A stretch of 64,000 nt of DNA from Ruegeria sediminis (GCF_005938215.1 NZ_VCPD01000003.1:372001-436000), one strand, 5' to 3'. Positions 8,813-18,008 are shown, numbered from the stretch's first letter. Notes: generated by a model not told the origin, from the sequence alone. Numbers and translations are program-made.

Positions 8813-10474
8813 TCAGGCGATCGCCCTGGATCTGCCCGCGTTGCGGCCCGAAAAGATGCATCCGCCGAGGAACGTGCCCTCGAGCGCGTTGTAGCCGTGA
8901 TACCCGCCGCCGCCGAATCCCGCCACCTCGCCTGCGGCGAAAAGGCCGGGGACGACTTGCCCATTCGCGCCTATCATCTGGCTGTCCAGGTTGGTTTGCA
9001 GCCCGCCCAGCGTCTTTCGGGTCAGGATGTGCAGCTTCACCGCGATCAGCGGTCCGTTGGCCGGGTCCAGGAACCGGTGCGGCTTGGCGGTGCGGACCAG
9101 GCGGTCGCCGCGGTAGTTCCGCGCAGCATGGATCGCCATCATCTGCACGTCTTTCGAGAACGGGTTGTCGATCTGGGAATCCCGCGCCTCGATCTGGGCA
9201 CGCAGGTGGGTTTCGTCGATCAGCCCCCCGCCGAGGCGGTTCATCGCTTCGACCAGTTCGGGCAGCGTGCCGGCGACGACGAAATCCTCGCCCTTTTCCT
9301 TGAAGGCCTCGACCGGCCCGGTCGCCCTGGAGCCCGAGAGGATGCGCTGGCGGATCACCTCCATCCAGCTGCCCGAGGTGAAATCCGGGTTCTGCTCGGA
9401 ACCGGACAGGGCGAATTCCTTCTTGATCACCTTTTGCGTCAGCACGAACCAGCTGTATTCGTGTCCTGTCTTCAGGATTTCGCGCAGGGTGGCCAGCGTA
9501 TCGAAGCCCGGCAGGCAGGGCGGCGGCAGCCGGTTGCCGCGCGCGTCGAACCACATGGAGCTTGGCCCCGGAATGATGCGGATGCCGTGTGCGGGCCAGA
9601 TCGGGTCCCAGTTGCGCACGCCTTCGGTGTAATGCCACATGCGGTCGCCGTTGATCACGTGGCCGCCCGCCTGTTCGCTGACGGCGATCATCCGGCCATC
9701 GACGTGGAAGGGAACGCCCGCGACCATGTCCTGCGGTGGTTCGCCCAGCCGGTCGCGGGGCCAGTTCCTGCGCACCATCTCGAAATTTCCGCCGATCCCG
9801 CCCGAGGTCACGAGCACCGAGGGCGCGTGGATTTCGAACGCGCCGACCTGTTCCCGGTTGGTCTTCTGTCCGCGTGCGGCGGCGTCCTCGGCGAGGATCT
9901 CGCCCGATACTCCGGCTGCGGCGCCGTTCTGCATGACGATCCGGCTGACCTGATGTCGAAAGCGCAGTTCGATCAGACCGGCATCGACATGCGCGCGCAC
10001 GCGGTTTTCAAAGTGCTGCACCACTCCGGGACCGGTGCCCCAGGTTATGTGAAAGCGCGGGACCGAGTTGCCGTGGCCGTCGGCATAGGTTCCGCCGCGT
10101 TCGGCCCAACCCACGACAGGAAACCAGCGGAACCCCATCTGGTGCAGCCAGGGCCGCATTTCACCCGCGGCGAACTCGACAAAGGCCTCGGCCCACTTCC
10201 GGGGCCAGTCATCCTCGGGGCGGTCGAACCTGGCGCTGCCCATCCAGTCGCGCAACGCCAGGTCGTGGCTGTCCCTGATGCCCATGCGCCGCTGTTCGGG
10301 GGTATCGACCATGAACAGGCCGCCGAGGCTCCAGAACGCCTGGCCGCCAAGGAAACCTTCGGGTTCCTGGTCCAGCACGATCACCCGTTTGCCCCGGTCG
10401 CCCAGTTCGGCGGCAGCGGCCAGTCCGGCCAGTCCGGCGCCGACGACGATCGCGTCCGCAGAGTTTGAGGTCAT
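8813..10474 (-). CDS. FAD-binding dehydrogenase (KsdD-like)
   Basis: A 553-aa flavoprotein of the fumarate reductase/3-ketosteroid-delta1-dehydrogenase superfamily. The N-terminal Rossmann motif is VVGAGLAGLAAAAELGDRGKRV. A mid-domain has TSGGIGGNFEMVRRNWP, and the C-terminal FAD motif is PGLFAAGEVAGFGGGGYHGYNALEG. These features match the clade annotated as FAD-binding dehydrogenase rather than true steroid enzymes, so the natural substrate is unknown. It is the last of three minus-strand genes (11374, 10591, 8813), separated by 116 bp from the amidotransferase. Confidence 0.85.
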   Translation of the reverse strand: MTSNSADAIVVGAGLAGLAAAAELGDRGKRVIVLDQEPEGFLGGQAFWSLGGLFMVDTPEQRRMGIRDSHDLALRDWMGSARFDRPEDDWPRKWAEAFVEFAAGEMRPWLHQMGFRWFPVVGWAERGGTYADGHGNSVPRFHITWGTGPGVVQHFENRVRAHVDAGLIELRFRHQVSRIVMQNGAAAGVSGEILAEDAAARGQKTNREQVGAFEIHAPSVLVTSGGIGGNFEMVRRNWPRDRLGEPPQDMVAGVPFHVDGRMIAVSEQAGGHVINGDRMWHYTEGVRNWDPIWPAHGIRIIPGPSSMWFDARGNRLPPPCLPGFDTLATLREILKTGHEYSWFVLTQKVIKKEFALSGSEQNPDFTSGSWMEVIRQRILSGSRATGPVEAFKEKGEDFVVAGTLPELVEAMNRLGGGLIDETHLRAQIEARDSQIDNPFSKDVQMMAIHAARNYRGDRLVRTAKPHRFLDPANGPLIAVKLHILTRKTLGGLQTNLDSQMIGANGQVVPGLFAAGEVAGFGGGGYHGYNALEGTFLGGCIFSGRNAGRSRAIA

Positions 10475-10590
10475 GCCGCTTCCTCCCTTAAGGCGGGGGA
10501 GGGCCGCACGGCACGTAACCGCTCCCGATACCGTCCTGCGGCCAGCCTAGCGGTCAGTTCGCCGTTTGCGCAATGCCGCGTGCCGCGAGG

Positions 10591-11325
10591 TCATCCGTAT
10601 CGTTCGGCGAACCGGCGCAGGATCAGGCCCGGCTGCGTCACCTCGGCGGAGTGGCAGAGCGAGATCAGCCGCTCGGCGTCTTCGGGCGGAAAGTAGCCGT
10701 AGTTCCGGTAGATGTTGATGCGCTGCTCGAAATCCATGGCGTCTGCCTCGGGGTGGAACTGCGTGGCATAGACATTCCGACCCCAGCGGATCATCTGGAA
10801 CGGGCAGGGCTCGGATGCGATCAGGTGAACGCAGCCAACCGGCAGGGTCTGCACCGCCTCCTTGTGGCCGACAAAGGCGTCGAAGACCGGGTGCAGGCCG
10901 GTGGTCAGCGGATCCTGCGCGCCTTCTTGGGTAAGTGTGCAGGTCGAAGGGCCGACGGGTTCGCCATAGCGGGCCTTGCTGACCTCGCCGCCAAGATGCG
11001 CCGCCAGGATACCAAGGCCGTAGCAGCATCCCATGAACGGATGATCCGTCCTGGTGATCTGTGGCATCAGCCCCATGATCGTGGCTTCGATCCGGGCGTC
11101 CATCGCGGACTTCGCGGATGGCTCGTCGCTGACGCAGCCCGGGCCGCCGCCGACGATGACGCCGGCGTAGTCGGTGACCTGCAGCCCCGGCGGCAGGTCC
11201 TCGCAGTCCAGCCGGATGCGGTGGGCGCGTTCGGGCGGCAGGCAGCTTTTACCGAGGATCGAGGCGAACTCGGCATCCGCCGCATCCTTTTCGGGGCGAA
11301 GCTGCAGGATCAGAAAGCGTTTCAT
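10591..11325 (-). CDS. Class I glutamine amidotransferase, GMP-synthase-like
   Basis: A 244-aa stand-alone GATase domain. It has the oxyanion stretch VIVGGGPG, the nucleophile elbow MGCCYGLG (Cys101) and catalytic HPE in ATQFHPEAD. No synthetase domain is attached, unlike GuaA. Stand-alone members hydrolyse gamma-glutamyl or other amides, or are uncharacterised. It lies 48 bp downstream of the SLC13 permease on the same strand and may be co-transcribed. An amide substrate imported by the permease is possible but is only inference. Confidence 0.82.
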   Translation of the reverse strand: MKRFLILQLRPEKDAADAEFASILGKSCLPPERAHRIRLDCEDLPPGLQVTDYAGVIVGGGPGCVSDEPSAKSAMDARIEATIMGLMPQITRTDHPFMGCCYGLGILAAHLGGEVSKARYGEPVGPSTCTLTQEGAQDPLTTGLHPVFDAFVGHKEAVQTLPVGCVHLIASEPCPFQMIRWGRNVYATQFHPEADAMDFEQRINIYRNYGYFPPEDAERLISLCHSAEVTQPGLILRRFAERYG

Positions 11326-11373
11326 CGCCTGCCCTTAGCCCCTTCGTGCGCCGCTTGGCAACAGGCAGCAAGC

Positions 11374-13146
11374 CTAGAGCGGCCAGAAGACCAGGATCGC
11401 GGGGATCGAGACCGCGACGATCAGCACTTCCAGCGGCAGCCCCATGCGCCAGTAGTCGCCGAAGCGATAGCCGCCCGGGCCGAGGATCAGCGTGTTGTTC
11501 TTGTGCCCGATCGGCGTCAGGAACGCCGCCGAGGCGGCGACGGCGACCGCCATCAGGAACGGATCGGGCGACACCTCCAGCGTGCGCGCCATCTGGATGC
11601 CGACCGGGGCGGCGACGATGGTGGTTGCGGTGTTGTTCAGCACGTCCGACAGCGTCATGGTCACGACCATGAGGACCGTCAGAATGGCCCAGGCCGGCAT
11701 CCCGCTGGTCAGGCCGACCAGCGCCCCCGCGATCAGTTCCGTTCCGCCCGAGGTCTCCAGCGCCGCGCCCAACGGGATCATCGACCCCAGCAGCACCACG
11801 ACCGGCCATTCGATGTGGTCGTAGATCTGGGCAATCGGCAGGATCCTGGTCAGGACATAGCCGATGACCACCAGCCCCAGCGCGATCGGCAGGTACAGAA
11901 GCCCGACGCTGGCGGCAAGAACGGCGGCAGCGAACAGGCCGATCGCCAGCCACGCCTTGTCATCCGCCGTCACGTTCAGCCCGCGCTCGGCCAGCGGCAG
12001 GCAGCCCAGCCATTCCGTGACATACCCGCCGTGATCGCGCGGGCACAACAGCAGCAGGATGTCGCCGGGTTCGACTTCGGTCTTGCGGACGTGCTTGAAC
12101 ATGCGGCGCCCCTGCCGCGAAATTCCCATCAGGATGGTTCGGTGCCGCCAGGCAAGGCCAAGCCCCTGCGCCGTGCGCCCGGCGATGCGGGCGGTTCTGG
12201 GCACGACGACCTCGATGATCTCAAGCCCCTCGCCGGCAGCGTCCAGCACGCCCTGTCTTTCGGTCTCAGCGAAATCCAGGCTGAGGGCCGCCCGGAATTC
12301 GTCCAGCGCCTCCGGTGTCGCCTCCAGCACCAGCGCGTCGCCCTCTTCCAGGATCACGTTGGCGGCGCGGCCATAGCGCCGGCGCCCGTCCCGGATCAGG
12401 CCCAGGATCGCCACGTCGGTTTTCTCGGCCGTTTCGTCCAGTTCGCCCAGCCGCTTGCCGATATGCGACGACTCGGCCGGCACCGTGAGCTCCGCGATGT
12501 ATTCCGCCAGCGCCTCGGAGGCGTCGCCCTGCATGCCCCGCTCGGGGATCAGCCGCCAGCCGATCAGCGCGACGAAGATCAGGCCGGCCAGCGCCGCCAG
12601 CCCGCCCACCGGGGCGAAATCGAACATTTGATAGGGCGCGCCAAGGGCCTCGTTCCGGATCGAGGCGATGATGATGTTTGGGGGCGTGCCGATCAGGGTG
12701 GCCATGCCGCCGAGGATGGTGGCGAAACTCAGCGGCATCAGCGTCAGCCCCGCCGCGCGGCCGGCCTTGCGGGCGGTCTGGATGTCCACCGGCATCAGCA
12801 GCGCCAGCGCGGCCACGTTGTTCATGAAGGCGGACAGGACCGCGCCGATCCCGCCCATCAGCGCGATATGGGCGCCAAGCCCGAGCGAGGCATCGACCAG
12901 GGTGCGGGTGATCATGAAGACCGCCCCCGAGCGCACGAGACCCGCCGACACCACCAGCACCAAGGCCACCACGATCGTCGCCGGGTGGCCGAAACCGGAA
13001 AAGGCGTCGTCCACGGGAACGACGCCAAGGATCACTCCTGCCATCAGCGCGGAGAACGCCACCAGATCATAGCGGAACCGCCCCCAGAGAAGCAGGGCGA
13101 AAACCGCGACGAACAGGGTGAACAGAATGATTTGATCCGTGGTCAT
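11374..13146 (-). CDS. SLC13-type permease with two RCK_C domains (second copy)
   Basis: A 590-aa inner-membrane permease with the same layout as the protein at 4384-6162. An N-terminal membrane block has the FMNNVAALALLMP motif. Two TrkA-C domains lie at about 205-370, and a C-terminal membrane block carries VLNNTATTIVAAP. IGTPPNIIIA is the substrate-site-like loop. The SNT motif positions differ from the first copy, which suggests a different anion. It probably leads a transcription unit with the amidotransferase downstream. Confidence 0.85.
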   Translation of the reverse strand: MTTDQIILFTLFVAVFALLLWGRFRYDLVAFSALMAGVILGVVPVDDAFSGFGHPATIVVALVLVVSAGLVRSGAVFMITRTLVDASLGLGAHIALMGGIGAVLSAFMNNVAALALLMPVDIQTARKAGRAAGLTLMPLSFATILGGMATLIGTPPNIIIASIRNEALGAPYQMFDFAPVGGLAALAGLIFVALIGWRLIPERGMQGDASEALAEYIAELTVPAESSHIGKRLGELDETAEKTDVAILGLIRDGRRRYGRAANVILEEGDALVLEATPEALDEFRAALSLDFAETERQGVLDAAGEGLEIIEVVVPRTARIAGRTAQGLGLAWRHRTILMGISRQGRRMFKHVRKTEVEPGDILLLLCPRDHGGYVTEWLGCLPLAERGLNVTADDKAWLAIGLFAAAVLAASVGLLYLPIALGLVVIGYVLTRILPIAQIYDHIEWPVVVLLGSMIPLGAALETSGGTELIAGALVGLTSGMPAWAILTVLMVVTMTLSDVLNNTATTIVAAPVGIQMARTLEVSPDPFLMAVAVAASAAFLTPIGHKNNTLILGPGGYRFGDYWRMGLPLEVLIVAVSIPAILVFWPL

Positions 13147-13189
13147 GGCCCCACCATACGCGGCAACTCGGCCCCGGCAAGCCGGTCTC

Positions 13190-13219
13190 TTGATCCGGGC
13201 CCCCGCAAAAGTCTATATG
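13190..13219 (+). promoter_or_regulatory. Predicted promoter of yebC
   Basis: TTGATC at 13190-13195 and TATATG at 13214-13219 are separated by 18 bp, ending 34 bp upstream of the yebC ATG in the divergent gap with the SLC13 permease. Confidence 0.45.
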
Positions 13220-13253
13220 GGCGCCGAACAGGCAATCATCACGAGGACGCACC

Positions 13254-13994
13254 ATGGCCGGCCATTCCAAATGGGCCAACATCCAGCACCGCAAGGGGCG
13301 CCAGGACGCCGCGCGGTCCAAGCTGTTTTCCAAGCTGTCGAAAGAGATCACCGTCGCCGCCAAGATGGGCGACCCCGATCCCGACAAGAACCCGCGCCTG
13401 CGTCTTGCGGTGAAGGAAGCCAAGGGCCAGTCGATGCCCAAGGACAACATCGAACGCGCCATCAAGAAGGCGATGGGCGGCGATGCCGATTCCTATGAAG
13501 AGATCCGCTACGAGGGTTATGGCCCCAACGGCGTCGCGGTCATCGTCGAGACCATGACCGACAACAAGAACCGCACCGCGTCGAACGTGCGCTCGACCTT
13601 CGCCAAGAACGGCGGCAACCTAGGCGAGACCGGCTCGGTCGGGTTCATGTTCGAGCGCAAGGGCGAAGTTGTATACCCGGCGTCGGCAGGCGACGCGGAC
13701 ACCATCTTTGAAGCCGCCATCGAGGCCGGCGCCGAGGATGTTGAAAGCTCGGAGGACGGCCACGTCATCTGGTGCGCCGATACCGACCTGAACGAGGTTT
13801 CGAGCGCGCTGGAAGCCACGCTGGGCGAGTCGGAATCGACCAAGCTTGTCTGGCGCCCCACCACCACCACGGAACTGGGGCTCGACGACATGCAGCGCCT
13901 GATGAAGCTGATCGACGCGCTCGAAGATGACGACGACGTTCAGCGCGTCACCACCAATTTCGAAGCCACCGACGAGGTGATGGAGCAGTTGTAG
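13254..13994 (+). CDS. yebC: YebC/PmpR (TACO1) family protein
   Basis: A 246-aa member of the YebC/TACO1 family, N-terminus [20 protein letters not shown] as in all members, with the three-domain family length. Older work describes these as DNA-binding regulators. More recent family knowledge links them to translation of proline-rich or difficult sequences. It is monocistronic: promoter at 13190, strong intrinsic terminator at 14018. Assignment to the family is certain; the molecular role here is inferred. Confidence 0.95.
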   Translation: MAGHSKWANIQHRKGRQDAARSKLFSKLSKEITVAAKMGDPDPDKNPRLRLAVKEAKGQSMPKDNIERAIKKAMGGDADSYEEIRYEGYGPNGVAVIVETMTDNKNRTASNVRSTFAKNGGNLGETGSVGFMFERKGEVVYPASAGDADTIFEAAIEAGAEDVESSEDGHVIWCADTDLNEVSSALEATLGESESTKLVWRPTTTTELGLDDMQRLMKLIDALEDDDDVQRVTTNFEATDEVMEQL

Positions 13995-14017
13995 AGCCGA
14001 AAGGTTTTTTGGCAGGG

Positions 14018-14046
14018 AAACCCGGCCTGCGCCGGGTTTTTTTATT
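14018..14046 (+). terminator. Intrinsic terminator of yebC
   Basis: A perfect 9-bp stem AAACCCGGC/GCCGGGTTT with CTGC loop is followed by a T-rich tract, 24 bp after the yebC stop. The convergent gene at 14084 ends just beyond. Confidence 0.9.
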
Positions 14047-14083
14047 TCAGGAACAGGCTGAAGGCGCCGCCGGTTCCGGACCG

Positions 14084-14773
14084 TCAGAAAAAGCTCGAGA
14101 TTTCCTCCAACGGCTTCTTCATCTTTGCCACCGCAGGCACGGTCGCGTTGGCCGCCGGATGACCCGCCGCGATGATCATGGTGGGTTTCTCCGAGGCCGG
14201 GCGCTTCAGCGCATCGTTCAGGAACCGCATCGGGTTGGGGGTGTGGGTCAATGCGCAGAGCCCGGCATGGTGCAGCGCCGCCAGCAGAAAGCCCGTGGCG
14301 ATGTTCACGCTTTCCGGCACGTAGTAGTTCTTGTAACGCGTGCCGTCCTCGAACTGGCCCCAGCGCTGGGCGAATACGACGATCAGCCACGGCGCGGCCG
14401 TCAGGTGTTCCTTGACCGCATTCGTCCCGATCGGTTCCAGCGCCTTGATCCATTCGTCGCCGCCGCCGCCCGCGTAGAAGCGGCGCTCCTCTTCCTCGGC
14501 CTCTTCGCGGATGCGCCGCTTCAACGCCGGGTCCGAGACCGCAGCAAAATGCCAGGGCTGGTGGTTCGCGCCGGACGGGGCCGTGCCGGCGGTCCGGATG
14601 CAGGTTTCGATCACGCCGCGCGGCACCGGGCGATCGGAATAGTCACGAACCGTATGCCTGCGGCGCATCACGTCGAGGAAACCCTGCGCCGCGGCCAGCA
14701 TCCGTTCGTCGTCAAGGTCGTTGCGGTCGGGCAGGGGGATCGGATCATAGCTGAGCGCGTCGCGGGCAAACAT
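14084..14773 (-). CDS. Nitroreductase-fold flavoprotein resembling iodotyrosine deiodinase
   Basis: A 229-aa FMN enzyme of the nitroreductase superfamily. FMN-binding RRRHTVRDYSDRPVP (about 37-51), TAPSGANHQPW (64-74) and the LHHAGLCALTHTPNPM block fit the iodotyrosine deiodinase (IYD) clade. The IYD substrate-lid residues also match. Glu96, Tyr100 and Lys121 have exactly the spacing of human Glu157/Tyr161/Lys182. The reaction would be reductive dehalogenation of halotyrosines, but a general nitroreductase cannot be excluded. It is monocistronic, downstream of argP on the same strand with a 39-bp gap. Confidence 0.85.
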   Translation of the reverse strand: MFARDALSYDPIPLPDRNDLDDERMLAAAQGFLDVMRRRHTVRDYSDRPVPRGVIETCIRTAGTAPSGANHQPWHFAAVSDPALKRRIREEAEEEERRFYAGGGGDEWIKALEPIGTNAVKEHLTAAPWLIVVFAQRWGQFEDGTRYKNYYVPESVNIATGFLLAALHHAGLCALTHTPNPMRFLNDALKRPASEKPTMIIAAGHPAANATVPAVAKMKKPLEEISSFF

Positions 14774-14812
14774 GGCATGTCCTCCATTGTCCTGAACCGT
14801 TATCCGGCGCGG

Positions 14813-15697
14813 TCAGCCCGGGATCAACCCCTCGGCAGCGGCTGCCTTGACGGCGCGGGTCAGCGGCCCGAGCGCGGGCGACATGATGCGGCTGACCTGC
14901 CAGGTCAGCGGCACGTCCAGCGGGGTGTCGGGAATCAATACCTGAAGCTTGCCGTCCCGGAGGGGGCGTTGCACCAGCGACTCGGGATTCATGCCCCAAC
15001 CCAGCCCGGCGCAGGCCGCATCGACGAAGGCGTGGCTCGACGGCAGGTAATGGGTTGGCGGGACGATCCGGGTGCCGGTATTGGCCGCCAGCCAGGCGCG
15101 TTGCAGACCGTCCTTGCGGTTGAAGGTCAGGCAGGGCGCCGCCGCGAGCGCCTGCGGCGTCACCCCGTGCGGGAACCAGCGGCGCATGAATTCGGGACTG
15201 GCCGTCGCGATGTATCGCAACGTCCCGAGCGGTGTCGCGTCGCATCCGGTCACCGTCTTGCCGCCCAGCGTGATCGCGGCGCTGACTTCGCCGCGCCGAA
15301 GCCAGTCCGCCGAATGGTCCTGATCGTCGATCAACAGGTCGAACAGGACATCGCCCGCCTGCGCCATCGCGTCGATGAACCAGGTCGCAAGGCTGTCGGC
15401 GGTCACCGCGATCTTCAGGCGGGCCGGTCCGGCGCCCTGTTCCAGCGCCAGATCGCGGCTGAGCTGGGCTTCGAGCAGGCCGATATCCTCGGCGTGCTTG
15501 GCGATCCTCAGTCCGGCGGGCGTGCCGCTGCAGGGCGGGCCCCGGTCGATCAGCGACGTGCCGATCCGGTCCTCGAGCGCCTTGATGCGCTGCGAGATCG
15601 CGGACGGGGTCACCGCCAGTTCGGCGGCGGCCGCCTCGAAACTGCCCAGCCGCAGGATGGCTGCCAGGGCGGCCAACTGGTTGGGGTCGAAGGACAT
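14813..15697 (-). CDS. argP: LysR family regulator ArgP (LysG)
   Basis: A 294-aa LysR-type regulator. The N-terminal winged HTH (about 3-60, with SFEAAAAELAVTPSAISQRIKALE) is followed by a periplasmic-binding-like effector domain. It is divergent from a LysE/ArgO exporter with an 86-bp gap, the classical argP-argO/lysG-lysE arrangement. By analogy it should activate the exporter in response to lysine or arginine. Identification rests on this context plus sequence; autoregulation is likely but not shown. Confidence 0.88.
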   Translation of the reverse strand: MSFDPNQLAALAAILRLGSFEAAAAELAVTPSAISQRIKALEDRIGTSLIDRGPPCSGTPAGLRIAKHAEDIGLLEAQLSRDLALEQGAGPARLKIAVTADSLATWFIDAMAQAGDVLFDLLIDDQDHSADWLRRGEVSAAITLGGKTVTGCDATPLGTLRYIATASPEFMRRWFPHGVTPQALAAAPCLTFNRKDGLQRAWLAANTGTRIVPPTHYLPSSHAFVDAACAGLGWGMNPESLVQRPLRDGKLQVLIPDTPLDVPLTWQVSRIMSPALGPLTRAVKAAAAEGLIPG

Positions 15698-15715
15698 TAG
15701 CAGATCTTAATTCGT

Positions 15716-15730
15716 GTTAGCATCTTTAAC
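15716..15730. promoter_or_regulatory. Candidate ArgP binding site
   Basis: GTTA-N7-TAAC inverted repeat fits the LysR T-N11-A pattern. It lies in the 86-bp gap between argP and the exporter and is the only such dyad noticed there. Confidence 0.4.
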
Positions 15731-15783
15731 TGGATAGAGTCGCTCGGCTGGCCTAGTCAATCCGGGCATCGTCCGGAGGCATT

Positions 15784-16383
15784 ATGTCCGCGTCTTTCGT
15801 ACCAGGGTTCGCCCTTGGCTTCAGCCTGATCCTTGCCATCGGCGCGCAGAACGCGTTCGTTCTGCGCCAGGGGCTCAGGCGCGAGCATGTGTTCGTCCTG
15901 TGCCTGACCTGCGCGGTGTCCGACGCACTGCTGATCGCGGCTGGGGTTGCCGGGTTCGGGGCACTGGCCGCCGCGGCGCCCCTGTTCGAGACGGTCATGC
16001 GCTACGGCGGTGCCGCCTTTCTGACCTGGTACGGCGCCCGCAGCCTGATGTCGGCGTGGAAGGGCGGCGCGGCGCTGCAGGCGGGCAACGGACAGCGCAC
16101 CAGCCTGCGCGCCGCATTGATCACGGTGCTGGCGTTCACCTGGCTCAACCCGCATGTCTACCTGGATACGGTGGTGCTGATCGGCTCGATCTCGGCACAG
16201 TACGAGGACCGTCTGGGGTTCGCCCTTGGCGCGACTTCGTCCAGCTTCGTGTTCTTCTTTTCGCTGGGCTACGGCGCCAGGCTGATCGCGCCCTGGTTTT
16301 CCCGCCCGAGGGCGTGGCAGGTCCTGGACACGCTGATCGGTTTCACCATGCTGGCGATCGCCCTAAAACTTGTTGCGATGTGA
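15784..16383 (+). CDS. lysE: LysE/ArgO family amino-acid exporter
   Basis: A 199-aa inner-membrane exporter of basic amino acids with about six helices. The family signature GAQNAFVLRQGL is near residue 20, and TWLNPHVYLDTVVLIG is in the middle. Start ATG at 15784 follows TCCGGAGG. Divergent argP supports regulation by lysine or arginine. The EamA-family gene 40 bp downstream may be co-transcribed. Confidence 0.92.
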   Translation: MSASFVPGFALGFSLILAIGAQNAFVLRQGLRREHVFVLCLTCAVSDALLIAAGVAGFGALAAAAPLFETVMRYGGAAFLTWYGARSLMSAWKGGAALQAGNGQRTSLRAALITVLAFTWLNPHVYLDTVVLIGSISAQYEDRLGFALGATSSSFVFFFSLGYGARLIAPWFSRPRAWQVLDTLIGFTMLAIALKLVAM

Positions 16384-16423
16384 AGGGTTGCCTTGGTCAG
16401 ATTTTGGGTGTTCAACCGTCCGC

Positions 16424-17377
16424 ATGACCACGATCGCCGCCCAATCCCGACCTCTGGCGGGCATGTTCTGGATGCTGACCGCCGGCATGTCCTTCGTGAT
16501 CATGACGGCGCTGGTCAAGTCCATGGGCACGACGATGCACCCCATTCAGGCGGCTTTTCTGAGATACCTGTTCGGGCTCGTGTTCCTTATCCCGGCGCTG
16601 TCCGCGATCGTGAACACCAGACTCACCAAACGGCTCGTGACGATGTTCGGCATTCGGGGCGCCATTCACGCGCTCGGGGTGATGCTGTGGTTCTTCGCGA
16701 TGACGCAGATCCCGCTGGCCGAGGTTACGGCGATGAACTACCTGACGCCGGTCTACGTCACCCTGGGCGCTGCGCTGTTCCTTGGGGAAAAGCTGGCCTT
16801 CCGCAGGATCGCCGCCATTCTTGTGGCGCTGATCGGAACCGCCATCATCCTGCGGCCCGGATTTCGTGAAATCTCGCCCGGTCACCTGGCCATGCTCGGA
16901 ACCTCGCTGACTTTGGGGGGGTCATACATTCTGGCCAAGGTGATCGTCGCGGATGTGCGGCCTTCGGTGGTCGTTGCGCATCTGTCGATCTGGGTGACGC
17001 TGTTCCTGATCCCCTTCGCGGCGGCGGTCTGGACGCCGCCAAGCTGGAGCGATCTGGGCGTCCTGTTCCTGATCGCCTGTTTCGCGACTGGCGGGCACTA
17101 TTTCATGACCCTGGCCCTTCAGGCCGCGCCGGTGGCGGTGACGCAGCCGGTGACGTTCCTGCAACTGATCTGGGCGACCCTGCTGGGCGCGCTGGTCTTT
17201 CACGAGGGCGTGGACATCTGGGTCGTCGCCGGCGGCACGCTCATCCTTGCTGCGGTCAGCTTCATCACCTGGCGCGAGGCGGTGCTCAAGCGGCGCGAGA
17301 TCACCCCGCCCGGCATCACGCCGACCGTGAGGGTTGTTTCGCCTCGGGACGGTGCGCCAAAAAACGTTATTGATTGA
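16424..17377 (+). CDS. EamA/DMT family transporter
   Basis: A 317-aa protein with two EamA repeats and about ten membrane helices. The first repeat covers about 10-145, the second about 155-290. This is a drug/metabolite transporter of unknown substrate. I chose ATG 16424 (MTTIAAQSRPLAG) over the upstream ATG 16370, whose added residues are not membrane-like and overlap lysE. Its last codons and stop lie inside the BetI operator, so the bet promoter is built into the end of this gene. Confidence 0.85.
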   Translation: MTTIAAQSRPLAGMFWMLTAGMSFVIMTALVKSMGTTMHPIQAAFLRYLFGLVFLIPALSAIVNTRLTKRLVTMFGIRGAIHALGVMLWFFAMTQIPLAEVTAMNYLTPVYVTLGAALFLGEKLAFRRIAAILVALIGTAIILRPGFREISPGHLAMLGTSLTLGGSYILAKVIVADVRPSVVVAHLSIWVTLFLIPFAAAVWTPPSWSDLGVLFLIACFATGGHYFMTLALQAAPVAVTQPVTFLQLIWATLLGALVFHEGVDIWVVAGGTLILAAVSFITWREAVLKRREITPPGITPTVRVVSPRDGAPKNVID

Positions 17378-17388
17378 CGAGTCAATAA
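17367..17388. promoter_or_regulatory. BetI operator
   Basis: Inverted repeat TTATTGA-N8-TCAATAA, with an inner dyad TTGAC-GA-GTCAA. It resembles the known ATTGA...TCAAT BetI boxes of other proteobacteria and lies 48 bp upstream of betI. It covers the predicted -35, consistent with choline-relieved repression. Confidence 0.65.
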
Positions 17389-17402
17389 AATTCTCTTAGC
17401 GT
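17374..17402 (+). promoter_or_regulatory. Predicted bet operon promoter
   Basis: TTGACG (17374-17379), 17-bp spacer, TAGCGT (17397-17402). The good -35 is inside the BetI dyad and the -10 is poor. The start site would fall near 17409, leaving a leader of about 27 nt before betI. Confidence 0.45.
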
Positions 17403-17435
17403 TTCGGCAAGCAATCTGCTTGGAAGGGGCGAGTC

Positions 17436-18008
17436 ATGCCGAAACTCGGAATGGAGCCGATCCGGCGCGACGCGATCGTGAAGGCCACGATCGCGGAACT
17501 CGGCGTGAAAAAGTCCCTCGACGTGACCGTCAGCCAGATCGCCAAGCGGGCCGGCATGTCGAGCGCCCTGGCGCATCATTATTTTGGCGGCAAAGAGCAG
17601 ATATTTCTGGCCGCGATGCGACATATCCTGACGGATTTCAGCGAGGTCGCGCGATCCAAGCTGAAGGCCGCCGCCCCGGGCGGGCGGGCGCAGGCGATCA
17701 TTCGCGCCTGTTTCGACCCGTCCTGCTTCACCCCCGACGTCGTCGCGGCCTGGATGACGTTCTACGTGCTGGCGCAGACCAACAGCGATGCCCTGCGCCT
17801 CTGGCAGATCTACCAGTCCCGAATGCGCTCGAACCTGATCGACGCGTTGCGGCCCTCGGTCGCGGACCCGGTCGAAGCGGCCGAAAACCTGATCGCTCTG
17901 ATCGACGGGCTTTACATCCGCGCAGCCCTGAGCGCCCCGGAAGAGCCTGAACTGGCCGTCAGCCATGCCATGCGCGTTTTGAATACCCTGATCGAGGCCG
18001 AAAAATGA
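17436..18008 (+). CDS. betI: TetR family repressor BetI
   Basis: A 190-aa TetR-type repressor of choline-to-betaine genes. The N-terminus MPKLGMEPIRRDAIVKATI is typical of BetI. The HTH spans about 28-53 and includes ISQIAKRAGMSSALAHHYF. It is first gene of the unit, preceded by the ribosome site GGAAGGGG, and overlaps betC by 4 bp (ATGA). In relatives choline is the inducer. The operator just upstream supports autoregulation. Confidence 0.93.
   Translation: MPKLGMEPIRRDAIVKATIAELGVKKSLDVTVSQIAKRAGMSSALAHHYFGGKEQIFLAAMRHILTDFSEVARSKLKAAAPGGRAQAIIRACFDPSCFTPDVVAAWMTFYVLAQTNSDALRLWQIYQSRMRSNLIDALRPSVADPVEAAENLIALIDGLYIRAALSAPEEPELAVSHAMRVLNTLIEAEK

Noticed and set aside
10573..13413. A 946-codon open frame on the plus strand across the amidotransferase and SLC13 genes
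   Set aside because: It is antisense to two convincing genes, its translation is rich in Arg, His, Gln and Asp without any fold-like pattern, and it starts without a ribosome site. High-GC codon use creates such frames.
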